Shown one piece after another: positions 22,500 through 35,191 of a stretch of DNA of 64,000 nt. Where the stretch lies: contig CAUJLY010000003.1 in the NCBI GenBank assembly GCA_963281155.1, positions 3,906,001-3,970,000 of the forward strand. Reading direction: 5' to 3'. The DNA comes from Rhabditophanes sp. KR3021. Its lineage: Eukaryota > Nematoda > Chromadorea > Rhabditida > Alloionematidae. A program made the translations under genes and the position numbers. The notes beneath the pieces were generated by a model, which saw only the letters and a program-made list of their open reading frames with translations, did not search any database and was not told where the DNA came from. Each line of letters begins with the position of its first letter. Position 1 is the first letter of the stretch.

Positions 22500-23443
22500 A
22501 TGACTAAGATTCATTATTGTGCTCAACCAGAAAACAACACCAAGTCTGCCAAGGCTCGCGGTGCCGATCTTCGTGTTCATTTCAAGAATACCCACGAAAC
22601 TGCCCGTGCCATCCACAAGATGCCACTCAAGAGAGCCCAAGTTTACCTTCAAAATGTCCAAAACAAGAAGGAAATCATCCCTTTCCGCAAGTTCTCCAAC
22701 GGAGTCGGTAGAAAAGGACAAGCTAAGGCTTTCAACCACACCCAAGGAAGATGGCCAACCAAGTCTTGTGAATTCATCCTCCAACTTTTGAAGAATGCTG
22801 AATCAAACGCTGAAGGTATGAAAAAATAAACTTATATTTATAATCACCAAAAACAATGAAAGACACAAAAAAGATTAATATTTAAGATTGTATTTTGTAC
22901 GTTCTTTACGATCACCAAATGAGAAGTCTTTTAGGTCTAAAGTATTGGGGTTTTCTCCTTTCAAAAATACATCATAAAGCATATTTTTTGTGATGTAATA
23001 AGGCTTCTCTTCTAGTGCCTCAGCTAAGTCCATCAGTTTACTTGCTTTTGGAACTCTTTGAACTGTTTCACCATCGTCAGCGTGTTTTGGTACTAAAATT
23101 ATTAATTAATACTATTATTTTACTATGAAAGACGTAAACATTTTAAGAAAATACCAAACTTATTAATCATAAATACCTCCATTTGTTCTACATTTTATTA
23201 ACCAACATTATAGGCAAAGGACTCGATGCTGACCGTCTTATCATTGAACACATTGTTGTTCAAAGAGCCGCTAAGATGCGCAGACGTACCTACAGAGCCC
23301 ATGGACGTATCAATCCATTCATGTGTTCCCCATGTCACGTTGAAGTCATCGTCTCTGAAACCGCCGATGTTGTCGCCAAGCCAACCGAAGCTTCCGAAAA
23401 ATCCAAGAAGGGATCCAAGAAACCAAAGCAAATCTCTGCTTAA
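22500..23443 (+). CDS. rpl-17: 60S ribosomal protein L17 (uL22)
   Basis: Exons 22500-22815 and 23214-23443 give 181 residues, the normal length. Family blocks include [38 protein letters not shown] and, after the splice, [20 protein letters not shown]. This is uL22, which lines the peptide exit tunnel of the large ribosomal subunit. Codon use is strongly biased toward C-ending codons compared with neighbouring genes, as expected for a highly expressed gene. The single intron (398 bases) carries an antisense coding remnant. Confidence 0.97.
22875..23092 (-). pseudogene. Antisense coding exon or remnant in RPL17 intron
   Basis: A - strand frame begins right after a textbook acceptor (TTTTAG at 23093-23098) and stays open for 72 codons to TAA at 22875. 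It includes [20 protein letters not shown], then [20 protein letters not shown] and [13 protein letters not shown]. Composition and the acceptor suggest a true last exon. Any upstream exon would have to lie in the remaining 120 bases of intron or beyond the RPL17 exon. I do not recognise the protein and cannot tell a live nested gene from a relic. Confidence 0.5.
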
Positions 23444-23754
23444 GTTTTAACATTCTATGTTACATTTGTTTTTGTTGATCGGATAAAGTTTGTTAATCTA
23501 TCTTTGCTTACTTTTATTCTTAAAGGTTGAATCTATTATCTAACAAGTACATCCAATAAACTACACACAGATAATAAAATTGTTGAAGTTTTATCATTTT
23601 ATATTATCTTGCATTTATTAATTCAATACAAAATTGTCTTAAATAGACTTTAATATCCACATCTAATCAGTGTAGTTTTTTTAAATTGACTTATTTTTCA
23701 CTCATTTACCATTTTAAAATAGACATATGAAATAGCCCTCTTGGAATTTGTTAC

Positions 23755-24010
23755 GTGAAATATTCTTCACAAAATTTGGTTAAGTTAAACGTTCTTCACA
23801 CCATTTAATTTGGTTAAATAAATATTCTTTCCGGCATTTTATTAATAGTTATCTCCTTGCGGTAATTTAATTAAATAAACTTTCGGTAATTCGGCTAGAT
23901 AAAATATACTTTCCTTAATTTGGTTAGATAGAATATACTTGCGTAAATTGATCAAATCTAATTTTCTTCCTGTATTTTGGCTAAATCAAGTTTTCTTCCC
24001 GTAATTTGGT
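23755..24010. repeat. Degenerate tandem repeat (about 30-base units)
   Basis: Repeated variants of TTCTTCCCGTAATTTGGTTA followed by AATAAA-like DNA, about eight or nine units. Units differ in length (roughly 28-38 bases) and sequence, so the array is old. Confidence 0.6.
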
Positions 24011-24088
24011 TACTAATTTCATATAAATGTAATCATTCCTAGCAGAATAAACTAAACTTGGTAGAGTTTCCTTGGTCAAAAGGTTATA

Positions 24089-24274
24089 CAGTCGAATCCT
24101 CTATTAGGAAACACCCCTGGACCGAGCTTTTTGTTCCTAATAAAGAGGTGTCTCTAAAAGAGTGATTTTAATAAAAGGCAATTAGCACTTAAGCCAGCCA
24201 AAAAGTAAAAAATCTCTGTCATTTATAAAGGGATGTCCCTCAAAGTGAATGTACCTAATTGAGGCATTCGACTC
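24089..24274. mobile_element. MITE with TA target duplication (pogo/Tigger or Tc1-mariner type)
   Basis: Left end CAGTCGAATCCTCTATTAGG; right end, reversed and complemented, GAGTCGAATGCCTCAATTAGG. Both ends are bordered by TA (24087-24088 and 24275-24276), the target site of the Tc1/mariner/pogo superfamily. The element is 186 bases with no coding capacity. The internal CACCCCTGGACCGAGC and CCTAATAAAGAGGTGT strings resemble pogo/Tigger-type termini. The parent transposase is not in this window. Confidence 0.78.
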
Positions 24275-24835
24275 TAAATGCTCCTTTGCGCACAAAAAGT
24301 GTCTCCATCACATTGACAAAAATCGTAGAAGTATGATAAAATTTAAAAAGTGAGTATTCATCATTATATAATGTACACATTAACATCGTAAATATTAAGG
24401 ATCTTTTGACAGTCGATTCAAAAGTAGGTCCAATTCAAGAATAAATTAAATGGATTGAACAAAAACTTTCAAAGGAAATATTCTGGTCGTTCAACTTGTT
24501 TTAAGGATTTATTTAAATCCAGGAAAAGTAACTGTCCCGTGTCTCTTGAAGAGAGACGCTTAGTTCCTTAAGAACATCTACCGACATAATAATAAAGCCA
24601 AAGGTAGTCAACTTTATTCTATTAATCACAAATATGTATAATAAGTAAATACATTAAAATTAGAATGCAATATATAATATACATATTAGACATGGTAGTA
24701 CTTTACAGCTTTGAACAATTGTATCAACACCTACTAACTTCTATTCAATATTTAAAAAACTCCTGTTTAAGTTGAGCTCAGCCCATGCTATGTTTAATGC
24801 GATAATTGTGATAGGCAAGCTTGAAAAGGTAATCA
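24275..24835. other. Intergenic spacer, no gene seen
   Basis: AT-rich DNA between the MITE and the cyclin relic. Confidence 0.4.
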
Positions 24836-25362
24836 ATGATGAAAGGAATAATCTCTCATGCCCAGTTTATCAATATTATGAAACACAACAAAAATTACTT
24901 GGATGCAATTCATAGTAATGCTCCAACATTTCGACTCGATTATCAATTAGCCGTCGAAGATGCAATGAACAATGCCTCGATATACCTGGGAAGAACCATT
25001 GTTGATGATTACTTCCGTTTTAGTACATATGAAATCACTAATGACAACTTGTATTTGTACTTACTAATTTCTGCTTTCATTGCTACAAGTTTGAAGAAAC
25101 ATCGAATCTCACTATCAATGAGCTGATTCATTTTTCAAGCAATCAGATAAATGTCTATGAAATTACTTTAATAGAAATAAATGTAAATTCAACTACTTAT
25201 TGGAAGGATCATTGTTGGAGTCCCAGTTCTGGATCCTTTATTCAAGTCATATCTTCTTATTTCTCTGATGAAGATTTTAAGATATACGAACTTCTTCACG
25301 ATAAATTTAACCGAGACTCAGTGCATATACGAAAATTAGTATATTCGATATTTAGAATTTGA
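24836..25362 (+). pseudogene. Cyclin-box pseudogene
   Basis: The first frame (ATG 24836) contains NNASIYLGRTIVDDYF and DNLYLYLLISAFIAT, like the cyclin helices that end in xxLASK. The next frame, shifted by one base at about 25091, continues KFEETSNLTINELIHFSSNQ, INVYEITLIEINV, and later SFIQVISSYFSDEDFKIYEL to a stop at 25360-25362. The A-S/T-K-F-E-E motif falls exactly at the frameshift, as expected for a cyclin fold helix 3. Length is well below a full cyclin and the first helix lacks the usual MRAILVDWL block. I read it as a decayed cyclin. A short unseen intron is the alternative, but no GT-AG pair fits. Confidence 0.55.
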
Positions 25363-25934
25363 ATATTATTTATGCATATTTTGGTTGAATTATTGTACTT
25401 ATAATATGTGACATTTTATTATTATGTCATTTATCTAGGATCCAATCACGATCCTCATTTATTTAGCACTTCCCCTATTTTAATTATCCACTTAATTTTA
25501 GTTTAGCTCTCATCTCTAAATCATAAGTAGTTTATATATTATTATTGGCATTAGGTTCCACCATTTTTACAGATCTTTTCAAACCCTTGCTACTATCACT
25601 AACCAACTAGTTGTAAGACAAACTTTATGGATCAACTAAAATTGTAACAAAAATAATATTCTAATAACTTTAGAAAACATGTATTAATATTTGAAAATCA
25701 ACACGGCATTGCTTGTTTTTTTAAGATAAGTAAAAATTGTAAGTACAAAATGGCATTTATTAATATGTTATATTGAACCGACAATAATGCAGCTTTTGTT
25801 TGTTTTTTGAAATGAATTAAATTGTAAAAACAATATTGTATTAAAGTTTTTTGTATTAAATATGTAACAATAGTAAGAACAATTTTTATTTAACAACGAA
25901 GGTTCAAAAATAACAAAAGCCAACTCATTCACAT
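25363..25934. other. Intergenic spacer 3' of RPL4
   Basis: AT-rich; no gene. Contains A-rich stretches that could include the RPL4 polyadenylation site. Confidence 0.5.
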
Positions 25935-27055
25935 TTACTTAGAAACAGCCTTGTGGAGGTTTTTTCTGTTGATCTTGACTAATGGGTTAAGCTTAGCCAT
26001 AGCAACGGCATTCTTGAGTGGGTTGGATTTGTGTTTTGGAGCAATGACCTTGATGGCCTTTGGCTTGAAGGCCTTGACAACTTCTTCAGCGTTGACGATG
26101 CGAGCAAAGTCGGTGACGGTCATCTTTGGGGCTGGGAGGGAGAATCCCTTCTTGGATGAAGCTTCGGTTTGGGTTCCGTAGATGGCGTCAAGAGCTTGGA
26201 AAGCAGATTCACTCCATACGATGAGTCTTCCGAGGTGACCTCCTGGAGTCAATTTAAGAATGTTAAGCTTGTTAACATTGACAAGTGAAACTCCTGGAAT
26301 ATTTCTGAAGGCACGAACGAGTCCACCGTCGGTGTTGTAAACGATGACTGGTCCAGTCTTTTGTTTGTGCTTGCGGTCTCTCATGGTTCCTTTTCCGGCA
26401 CGGCTGGATTTTGAAGCGTAAACACGTTCAATATCTTGCCAGACTCCGAGGCTCTTCAAAACTTCGACAGCTTCCTTGGTCTTGGTAAGGGATTCGAGTT
26501 TGTTGGAGATAACAAGTGGGACTTCACTGATTTTTTCAATAGAGTGTCCACGAGCTTGAACAAGGGAAGGCATACCGGAAGCAGCGATAGCTGAGGCGAT
26601 AGCGTATCTCTTTTGGGCTACATTAACCTTACGGTGCCATTTTCTGTAGACTTTCAATGGAGCGAACATATGTCCTCCACGACACATATTTCCGAAAGCT
26701 CCTTGGCCAGATCTGTGGGTACCACCTCCACGGACACGAGGAATACGGGCAACGGCTCTTCCTGTTCCCCATGATTCGGCAGAAGTTTGATGACCTAAAA
26801 ATAATATTTATGTCATTTTGAATGTGTCTTTTTCTTATTTTGTATCATTGATTGATACTTTTATCAATTTTAATCAAACTTACCGGCTTTGGTTGAAACG
26901 GCATGAGCTTGTCTCTTGTTCTTGCGAACTTGATCGTGGATGAAGCTGACAACATCTGGTCTAATTGGTGTTAAAAATACTGCGGGCAATTTAACTTGGG
27001 TGCCGGTAACGGCATTTTTCTCGTCATAAACGGTGACTAATTGTCTTGCTGACAT
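25935..27055 (-). CDS. rpl-4: 60S ribosomal protein L4 (uL4)
   Basis: Exons 26884-27055 and 25935-26794 encode 343 residues. Diagnostic strings are [58 protein letters not shown] and [19 protein letters not shown], the uL4 extended loop reaching the exit tunnel. [18 protein letters not shown] is also family-typical. The C-terminus is a short basic tail, shorter than in vertebrates. Codon bias is strong, as in RPL17. A TTTTTAG acceptor about nine bases before the ATG fits trans-splicing. It is expected in every cytosolic ribosome. Confidence 0.97.
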
Positions 27056-28275
27056 ACTTAACCCTAAAAATGGCAAAACATTAAAATAAGCACTTTTCAA
27101 AAATTAAAAAATATTAGTATAAAACAATCGTGATCAGTAACTATTAATATAATCATGCAAATATTCGTTTTTGGCGGATAAAAATTGTAAAAAATTAGAT
27201 TTTTGTCGCATACCAAAAGACTTGCTACCACACACTATCTCCCACCAAGAAATGGGGAAAATGTTTGAAATTTGAAAGTTGATGTACAGAGAACCTGCAC
27301 ATCATAACGTCAAATTGAGGCGCGGCGTTCCCTTATCAAATGATAAATACCAAGTATTTGTTAATAGTCGTATTCAATACAAGCAATTAATTATTGTAAC
27401 TATATAATAATAATATTTAAATCAGGCATATTGCAAACCATAAATTAATATCTTTTTAATTTTGTTTCCAAGAAAACAATTTATGCTCAAAAAATATAAT
27501 CTTAGTAATTGAGCAAAAAATCAAACGCTTAATTGCTATAATTCAATATTTATTATTTTAATGAAACATTCACTAATTGCAATCAAACATTTACTTGTTG
27601 TAATACAGCATTTAATAGTAAATACAATCAAATTACATAATAATGTGGTGTGTATGAGTTTCTGTAAATTTTGACTTTTGTTAAATGATTAGTTAATAAA
27701 TAATTAAAGTTTCATCTATAGATTATCAGATTAAAATGATATCATTTATGTCGCCAAAATAAACTCTAGACAACAAAACCTTTTCAAGTAGGTGACATCA
27801 AAGCCTAAACATCGGATTATGTATGCCATTTTTATAATTATAATCTTTAAAACTCCAATTTCGAGGAATAAGCAGTAACAACATTAACAAAAATTATGCC
27901 AAATATCAATTAAACTTTCAATATTATGAACAACATGCAATTAATAAAAATGTTAACAAAGGAAGTTATTAACTAATTTGTACTACGTAAACTAAAATAA
28001 CGACATCAATTTATTTGTAGATTCATTGCATGTATTTTGGTCTTAGCGGATTTTCTGAATTAGGAGAATTAGGAAATTATTTTGTGTGTGAAAAAAATAT
28101 TAAGAAGTGTGTGATAAGTTGGATTAAAAAATTGTTATTACTCCATTAAAGTCATTTGTTTTTAATTTTTAATAAAATTTTAGTGCTGGTTATTATCACT
28201 TTCTTGTTTTGATGGTACATATATTTATAACACAACAGATATTTCTTACCTCACCTACATAGTTTGGATAAGTTT

Positions 28276-28365
28276 TTACAAGTTAATATACATTCTTACA
28301 AGTTAATATACATTTTTACAAGTTAATACACACTTTCACAAGTTTATATAAATTAATACACTTTT
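28276..28365. repeat. Tandem repeat, 20-base unit
   Basis: Four to five copies of TTACAAGTTAATATACATTT with a 20-base period (unit starts 28276, 28296, 28316, 28336), the last copies diverged. Confidence 0.75.
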
Positions 28366-29107
28366 ATACCAATTCATTCATAACATCTTCATCTGAGCTA
28401 ATATAAGTAAATAAGTAGTATAAGGCAAAGGAGGATCAAACATTGTTTATAGAAATAGTAGTTTTGATCATTCTATTCAATTTATTATATTTAAAATAGT
28501 TATTAGTTTATTGTATCTAGTTCTACTATAATCTTTGCTTTAAAATAACACTTTTTAAGACTTTGTTGAATAAAAGTATTGTCTAATCCTTAAAGATTTG
28601 CATACAAAATAATGCCACCTATTTATGCTTAATTTAAATGTACATTTTTAAGCTCTTTCCATAAAGAGATGCTTATCTTCCAATTTATTTTAAGTTTTGT
28701 TTTATTTTTTCCTGGAATTTTAAATGCTCTTTAAAAAATGTCTTATTCTTTATTTATTTAAACAGTTGTATTATACTTATTATACACATTATACTTATTA
28801 TCTTTGCCATTACATATTTGCGGCCCTTTTTTGTAGTTGGAACGCTGAGGAGGGTAACTTGAATGTCGGACTTAAAAAGTAATAAAGAATCAAGTGACGT
28901 TCAATATTGAAGAATTAATAAAGTACTAAAGAGAATTTCTATTTGAAAATTTACCGATAAAGATATTTTGAATTATCTAAATGGCTGCATATCAAAAATT
29001 AATTAATTCTGTCGGTGTTCTACTTTTCATGAATATTAATTTTTTAGACCAAATTAATAAATGCCCCTCTTTACGTGAACTGGCAATAGACAGTATTAAG
29101 ACCGATT

Positions 29108-29230
29108 AAAATAAACGACAAAGAAAATTCTCTTTTCTACCTTTACTAATACAATTATCCAGTACTTGAATGAGTTTAGTTTGCTGAACCGTATCAAAGG
29201 CATTTCTCTCATTAAAGACCATCACTTCTT
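29108..29230 (-). pseudogene. Possible reverse-transcriptase scrap (retroelement remnant)
   Basis: The - strand frame reads VMVFNERNAFDTVQQTKLIQ and then VLDNCISKG. NAFDTV followed by L-x-x-x-L resembles the motif A region of non-LTR reverse transcriptases (KAFDTVDH-type). The piece is only about 40 codons and nothing around it confirms a retroelement. Confidence 0.3.
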
Positions 29231-29886
29231 AAATTGAACAGGTTAAAAAATTAGGCTTATTTTTGAAATTGTATTATTGCATTTTTAGTCAAATTTCTAA
29301 GGTGTTCATTAAATAGGTAATGTTTAATTGTTTGTGTAAAGGATGGACTCTGGTAGAAGGAGGGGTTGTATCGAAAATATAATATTTTAAATAGAGATTA
29401 AATAGGCGATGCAAGACTAACCAATAAAAAGATAGTAGGAGTGAACATTTACAGCTTCGTATTAATCGTCCAAAACTAAAGAAGACAATCGCAACCGTAA
29501 TTGAAAGATATACTTTTACTTCAATTCATTCTTAAAATAAGCTTCAATAGGTTGTCTTTTTATAAAATTAACTTGTCTTTGAATAATTTACCTTTGATTA
29601 CATTTAATTATTTTGAATGTTTTGGCTATTTTATTATATTTGATGCGCGTGTCAATCTGTTCATTAATCTGTAGATTCATTTTGTTTTTACTATTTATTT
29701 AATTACAATGAAGTATACCGTGTGTGAAGATAAATATTTATAACTTTGTCGTTATTTATTTTTTCCATTTTTAGTTTGGATATATCACAGCTTCTTCCAA
29801 AGTTTATTTAATTCCCAGTAGTTTGTTTTAACCAAATATCACACTTCTATTTGTACAAACTATTGCACATCAAAACAACCCATAAT

Positions 29887-32533
29887 ATGTCAAATTTTTC
29901 AATAGAACAAATCCTTTCCGCTAGACTCCCGTCACCTTTTCAGTTTCCTCCTGCCGTTGCTGCTCAATTTCAATTTCCAGGAGCTTTGAGTGCTGCAGTA
30001 GCTGCAAACCTTCCAAATATCAACAACAATGCCAACTCATTTTTAACACCTACTGCGCTTGATCTTTTAGCCGCTTCAAACCCATTTGCCGCATGGATGC
30101 AACCAACTTCCTCTCAATATCCATTTTTCGGTAAGTTACCTTTAAACTCAAACTTCCTTATGTAATTTTAATCAAAGAGTCATATATTTTATATAATAAC
30201 TAATAGGTACTATTCCCGTATAAAACTATGACTTATAAAGTCAGTGTAATGTAGAATACAATTAGTTCTTCTTCTTAATAACTTTTGACAAGACCGCTAA
30301 AATATACTTACTTTTACGTAATCATAAATAAGTCAATTAGCCTTTTTGTTTGATATAGATAGTAGCAATGATCAAACTAAATAACTAACTAACATATGGA
30401 AGTTATTACCAAACCTGCTCATCAAAGTCTTGTTACCAAATTTCTAATATATGTAGTTAGTTAAACGGTAACTGCTTACCATAGCATAATTTGGTAATTC
30501 TTCATTCGATGATGAATATCAAATTAAAAGGATTACCAAAATATGTTATTTAAGGTATTTGATGAACAATGATAAAAGACTCATGATTGAGCTGGGTGAT
30601 AGGAAAGCATTTATGATTGAGAAACTCGGTGATTGGCATGTATTTCCGCTTCATCAACTTATTAAATTGGTTGTATAAATTATGTATAATATTTTTATAT
30701 AGATCGTCAACATACTGATTAGGTAGAAGGTTAACGCGAAGATAACAAAGTGTTGGTGTAACGCATTCGTGTTAAAAATCGTACTCCACAAGTTGATTGG
30801 TTAATCGCGTGAATTATTATATTCTGATTTGAAAAGCCTTGAGGATGTTTTATTTGTTTTTAACGTGAAATGCTAAAAAATACAGTAATCCGATTTAGTA
30901 TTTCTCCTAATGAATGGGCTATATTTAAAATCCCAAAACACGTTCTTCATTATTGAAGTGGATCTTCAAACTTTTCCTCATACCAATTTAATCAACATCA
31001 TAATGATAAGTCTTGTATTGTGAGTTATAATGAGTTATTTAACTTATTAATAACAATATTACGCAATTAGTTGTGCTAATAATAGTAATGTTAGTAGCAT
31101 TTAAGGCCAAAGTGTCTACCAGTCAGGCAATGTCAATAGGATGTGACTTTTTAAGAAGTGGACTTATTTGAACAAAAGCTATTAAAAGTAACTACCGTTT
31201 TACACTTTGGCTAACTATCATCTTATGTACCTAATTTGCAAACAATCACAGAACAATAGAATAATCGTAAATAACAGGAGAAGTAGAATCAACTTGAAGT
31301 GATGTTAGCAAATAAAAAAGTGTGCATCTGATCGCGTGTATAAATAATCCTAAGTCTTAATAATCCATTAAGCAAGACACTAGCTTTACAGCATATTAGG
31401 CTGTGAACTCTATAGAGCTAACACATCCCACTGTACCTTGACTTTGATACTAAATAAAGATGTTAATTGTTTAACAAAACGCTAAAATCAAATTAATGAG
31501 ATACTTAAACTTGTTAATCTTCAACGAAAACATAAACAAAAATTCCTTTCATAGTTAAGATTAATTTTGTTTCTTTTAAGGTTTTTCTGGACATCCGTAT
31601 ATGATGTTGTCATCAAACGGAAATATGCACCAGAGCATGAGTTCAAAGAGAAAGAGAAGACATCGGACTATTTTTACTGACGACCAGCTGTCTATTCTCG
31701 AAGAAACATTTTTAAACACCCAGTACCCTGATATTTCAATGCGCGAAAAGTTGGCAGTCCAATGCTCATTGAAAGATGAACGTGTTGAAGTGTGGTTCAA
31801 GAACAGAAGGTATGCCTAAAGCTGAATACATCATTCACAAAAAATAAATGAAAATTAACCATGTTCGAAAGTCTTAAACAAACGGGTTTTTTAAAATGTC
31901 TTTGCACAGTCTTGAAAACTCATTCTTAGCTATAGTTTGAGACTTTGTTTTCAGCTATATTTTGACACAAAAAATGTTATATTGAAGTTCTAACGGTTAA
32001 GGGACCATTTTAAAAGTCATACATTTTTTGTTTCAAATAACTTTTTTTGCAAAATATTTTTACATGGTTGCATAGAACAAATTAAGCGCTTTTCAATGAC
32101 TAAAAAAATTATTATTTTTGAGTAATAGAATGATTGTAGATGATAAAATACATTTAAAACAGTTTAAGCATAGCAAATATAATTTTAAAGTTCATAACCG
32201 ATTATGAGCGTTGATTAGGTTATTAAAATATCTTATTTTAGAGCCAAACACCGCAAGCAAAAGAAAGGACCATCATCTTGTAGTGGGAGAGATTCAAAAG
32301 ATGCTAAGATTTCTGGATCAGATGATTCAGACATAGAGTTGTCAGACACAGAAAGCGGAAACCACACTCCACCAAAAGTCAAGAAGATTGAAAATGAAAA
32401 GAGTCCAGTGAATGAAAATGAGATTAATGGAAAAAAGGGTGACTACAACAACCACAGTAAAGATGGCAACATCCAAAAAGAAATGAAAGATTCATGCCCA
32501 AAAAATAAAACAAAAACTGATATCATTGTTTAA
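29887..32533 (+). CDS. gsc: Goosecoid homeodomain transcription factor
   Basis: Three exons (29887-30130, 31581-31809, 32242-32533) encode 254 residues; the ATG at 29887 begins [13 protein letters not shown], an eh1-type Groucho-binding motif as at the start of goosecoid proteins. The homeodomain (about residues 103-163) includes [36 protein letters not shown] and [18 protein letters not shown]. Lysine at homeodomain position 50 (WFKN) is the goosecoid/bicoid class determinant for TAATCC sites. The last splice falls inside NRR, a conserved intron site in paired-like homeoboxes. The C-terminal tail is acidic then Lys/Asn rich. Goosecoid represses transcription in early patterning and neurons; the C. 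elegans relative is ceh-45. The first intron (1.45 kb) is large compared with neighbours and may carry regulatory elements. Confidence 0.95.
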
Positions 32534-35191
32534 GAAGATCTTTGAATTTTTTATTGTACAAATTTTATAAGAATAAAGTGTGGTGTAATTTGTCATTGTA
32601 TAAAATTGTTAATCTTTAAATTTATTTACAAGTAGTTTTTATTTGGATTTACTGTGAAAAAGTTTATCTTTAAGTTTTGTCTGATAGTTTGTCTTTTCAC
32701 TTAATTTTCAACTTTAATCTTAAGTTTCACCTTAAATTGGTTTTATAATTTACACACAGCTTCAGTTATAGATGATCTTACTATTCATTTATAGGTTAAA
32801 ATGAAATTAATCTCTAAATAATTTATTTGAAGCTTAAATAATCTTGGTGTGGACATTGAATTTGACATCAATTACACTAAATATTATGCTTTGGACTTTC
32901 TAAAAGATGAAATACGGTAGCTTTATATACATTTGCATTTTCTGAATCTTATTTTTGACTTCACTAAACAATTGAGAATGATGTGAGCTGTTGGAAATAC
33001 AATAGGGTGGGGTGTTATCTGATAATCTGGATATTAAGTTTGCTAAAATGTTAACACATTTCTTCAATAATTTAACAGCAAAATCATCTCGCTACTTAAA
33101 AATATGTATGCACAGTAAGCTTAGATTTTCTGGTATCTATGTGCATTATTTATTTGGATATTGACTTTGCATAAGATAAGCATCTTGTCTATGCGCGATA
33201 ATTCGCTGTCAAAACATTGTGTGGTAGATAATTTAATTGTTAAAGAACTTAAAGTCACACTAGAATTATATTATATCCGTTTATCTTTAATCAAACAAAA
33301 ATTCATAGTTGCTGCTATCAAATCTTTGTCAGGGAAAAAGACAAGAATTTTTAATCTTATTTAAGAACATTTTAGGAAATTTTGTTTGTTGGTTAATTTT
33401 GTAGTTATTTAAGATAATTGCATAAATCTTTTTTAATCGTTTAATTATCATTTGACGACATCCGAATTTGGTCAAAATCTGCAGTGATGATCGGTAAAGA
33501 TCATACATATTGTACAAAATAATTATTTCCGCTTCACCTCACGCTAAAATTAGTTTGATCACATGGAGATAAGGAAACGTTTGTGACAGATTAGTGAGAA
33601 ACAGTTAATATGAAAGTATTCGCAGTGTAAGAAATACTCTTTTATTCAAAACAATTAAGACATATGGTCTGTTGATTTAAGCGAGCGGGTTAAATCAAGT
33701 AAAATGGATAAGTAGGTACGGATCAATTTAATTGAAGGTATTGATAAAGAATAAAATTGAAGCATGGTTTAATTCACTAAAGACAGGTTAATTTTAATTG
33801 GTGGTAGTAATTATATTAAATCGACCAATTTTCCAATTGCTATTTAGTTGCGCTTTTTTACAATGTGACTATTAATTATCCATGGTGTTTTGCATTATTG
33901 AGATAGGCTTAATTAAAGGTGTTTTCAAAGAAAGAAGGATATATACTTAGTTAATATGCTAGGGCAGCTTTCATTTAAGCATCATCTATTACAGTAAGCA
34001 AAATATAACTTGTAATTAGTCAACTTATGTAAACTGATTGCTGAAGAGGTTTAAGTTTATTCACAAACACAATATGTTGTTCAGGTGTCAAGAGCTTAAT
34101 TACCAACTTTAAATGACTTATGTAAATGACATATTTAAATAGAACTATCTATTCATTATTAAAAATATACTCGATCATCTGAAGCTGTCAACTATCATAA
34201 AAAGAAAGGCTGCATTTGCGTTGACTAAGTGGTATTGACAAAAGATTTAACCATTTAGGATGTGTTAAGAATGTTAAAGAAGACTTGATCTTGCAATGTT
34301 TGAGGTAAAAAATACTTTTTCAATTGATAGTCTTCACGTTAACATCCTTTTATTTATTTTCTTTTAAGTTGATAACAGTTGTACTCGTGTGACAAATAAT
34401 CATCTGTAATAAACATGTGTCATCACAAAAACAAATATGACTTTGAAGTATAAAATAAGAGAATGAGAAAAGGTGCCATTCCCATCCCACCAATTTCTCT
34501 ATATTATATGGGCCTATGAATATTTAATAAGAAGTTTATGTTTGTTCTAACGTCCATATACGATATAATACAAATTGTTGGATAGTTATTACTATTTATA
34601 AGATGTATTGTTTGAACAAATTCGCATTAATATGAAAGATGCGCAATGGCTTTTAGCATTAAATATTCGTAATTGGATATATAATATTGTCTAGTGTAAA
34701 AAATCTTGATATATCACCGTCACATTGTTTTATCAACATAATAATGGCTTTTTGTTGTTAAACACGATCTTTCATAATTGATGAAGACCAATGTTATTTG
34801 ATATCTTTGTAGAGAACAATGTTAAACACTTTAAGTTGATTCTAATTTATTATGATAAATATCAAATGTATCTGTGAGATTTTTTTAAAGAAATGTGTGC
34901 TGTTTTAAAAAATAGATTACTGTAGAATTATAAATATTTTACACACCAAACACTTCAAATAAAAGATATTGGAGGGTTAATTTGATATAATATCAGATCA
35001 AAAATCGTCTCATTACCACACACTTGTGACAACTTTAATACATTAAACTTCCTAATTGACCTACTACAACTTTGATGCGAATGATATGATAAAATATTTT
35101 ATTAAAAAATAGAGGGATTTGAAATCAAATTTAATAACAACATATATTACTTTATCTAAAACAACTTCTGAATTGAAACTAATGGTGAAGT
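32534..35191. other. Intergenic region between goosecoid and MRPS7
   Basis: About 2.7 kb of AT-rich DNA between convergent genes. ORFs (for example + 33161-33364) have no coding character. No repeat or RNA recognised. Confidence 0.5.

Larger units (their letters stand above)
27056..29886. other. Long intergenic region between RPL4 and goosecoid
   Basis: About 2.8 kb of AT-rich DNA between divergent genes, holding both promoters, a 20-base tandem repeat (28276-28365) and a possible retroelement scrap (29108-29230). No gene seen. Confidence 0.5.

Noticed and set aside
22459..23450. Several other long ORFs over RPL17 and likewise over RPL4
   Set aside because: They are other-frame shadows created by strong codon bias in ribosomal protein genes.
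30420..30500. Inverted TTACCAAATT/AATTTGGTAA pair in the goosecoid intron
   Set aside because: Ten-base arms about 50 bases apart are not unusual at this base composition.
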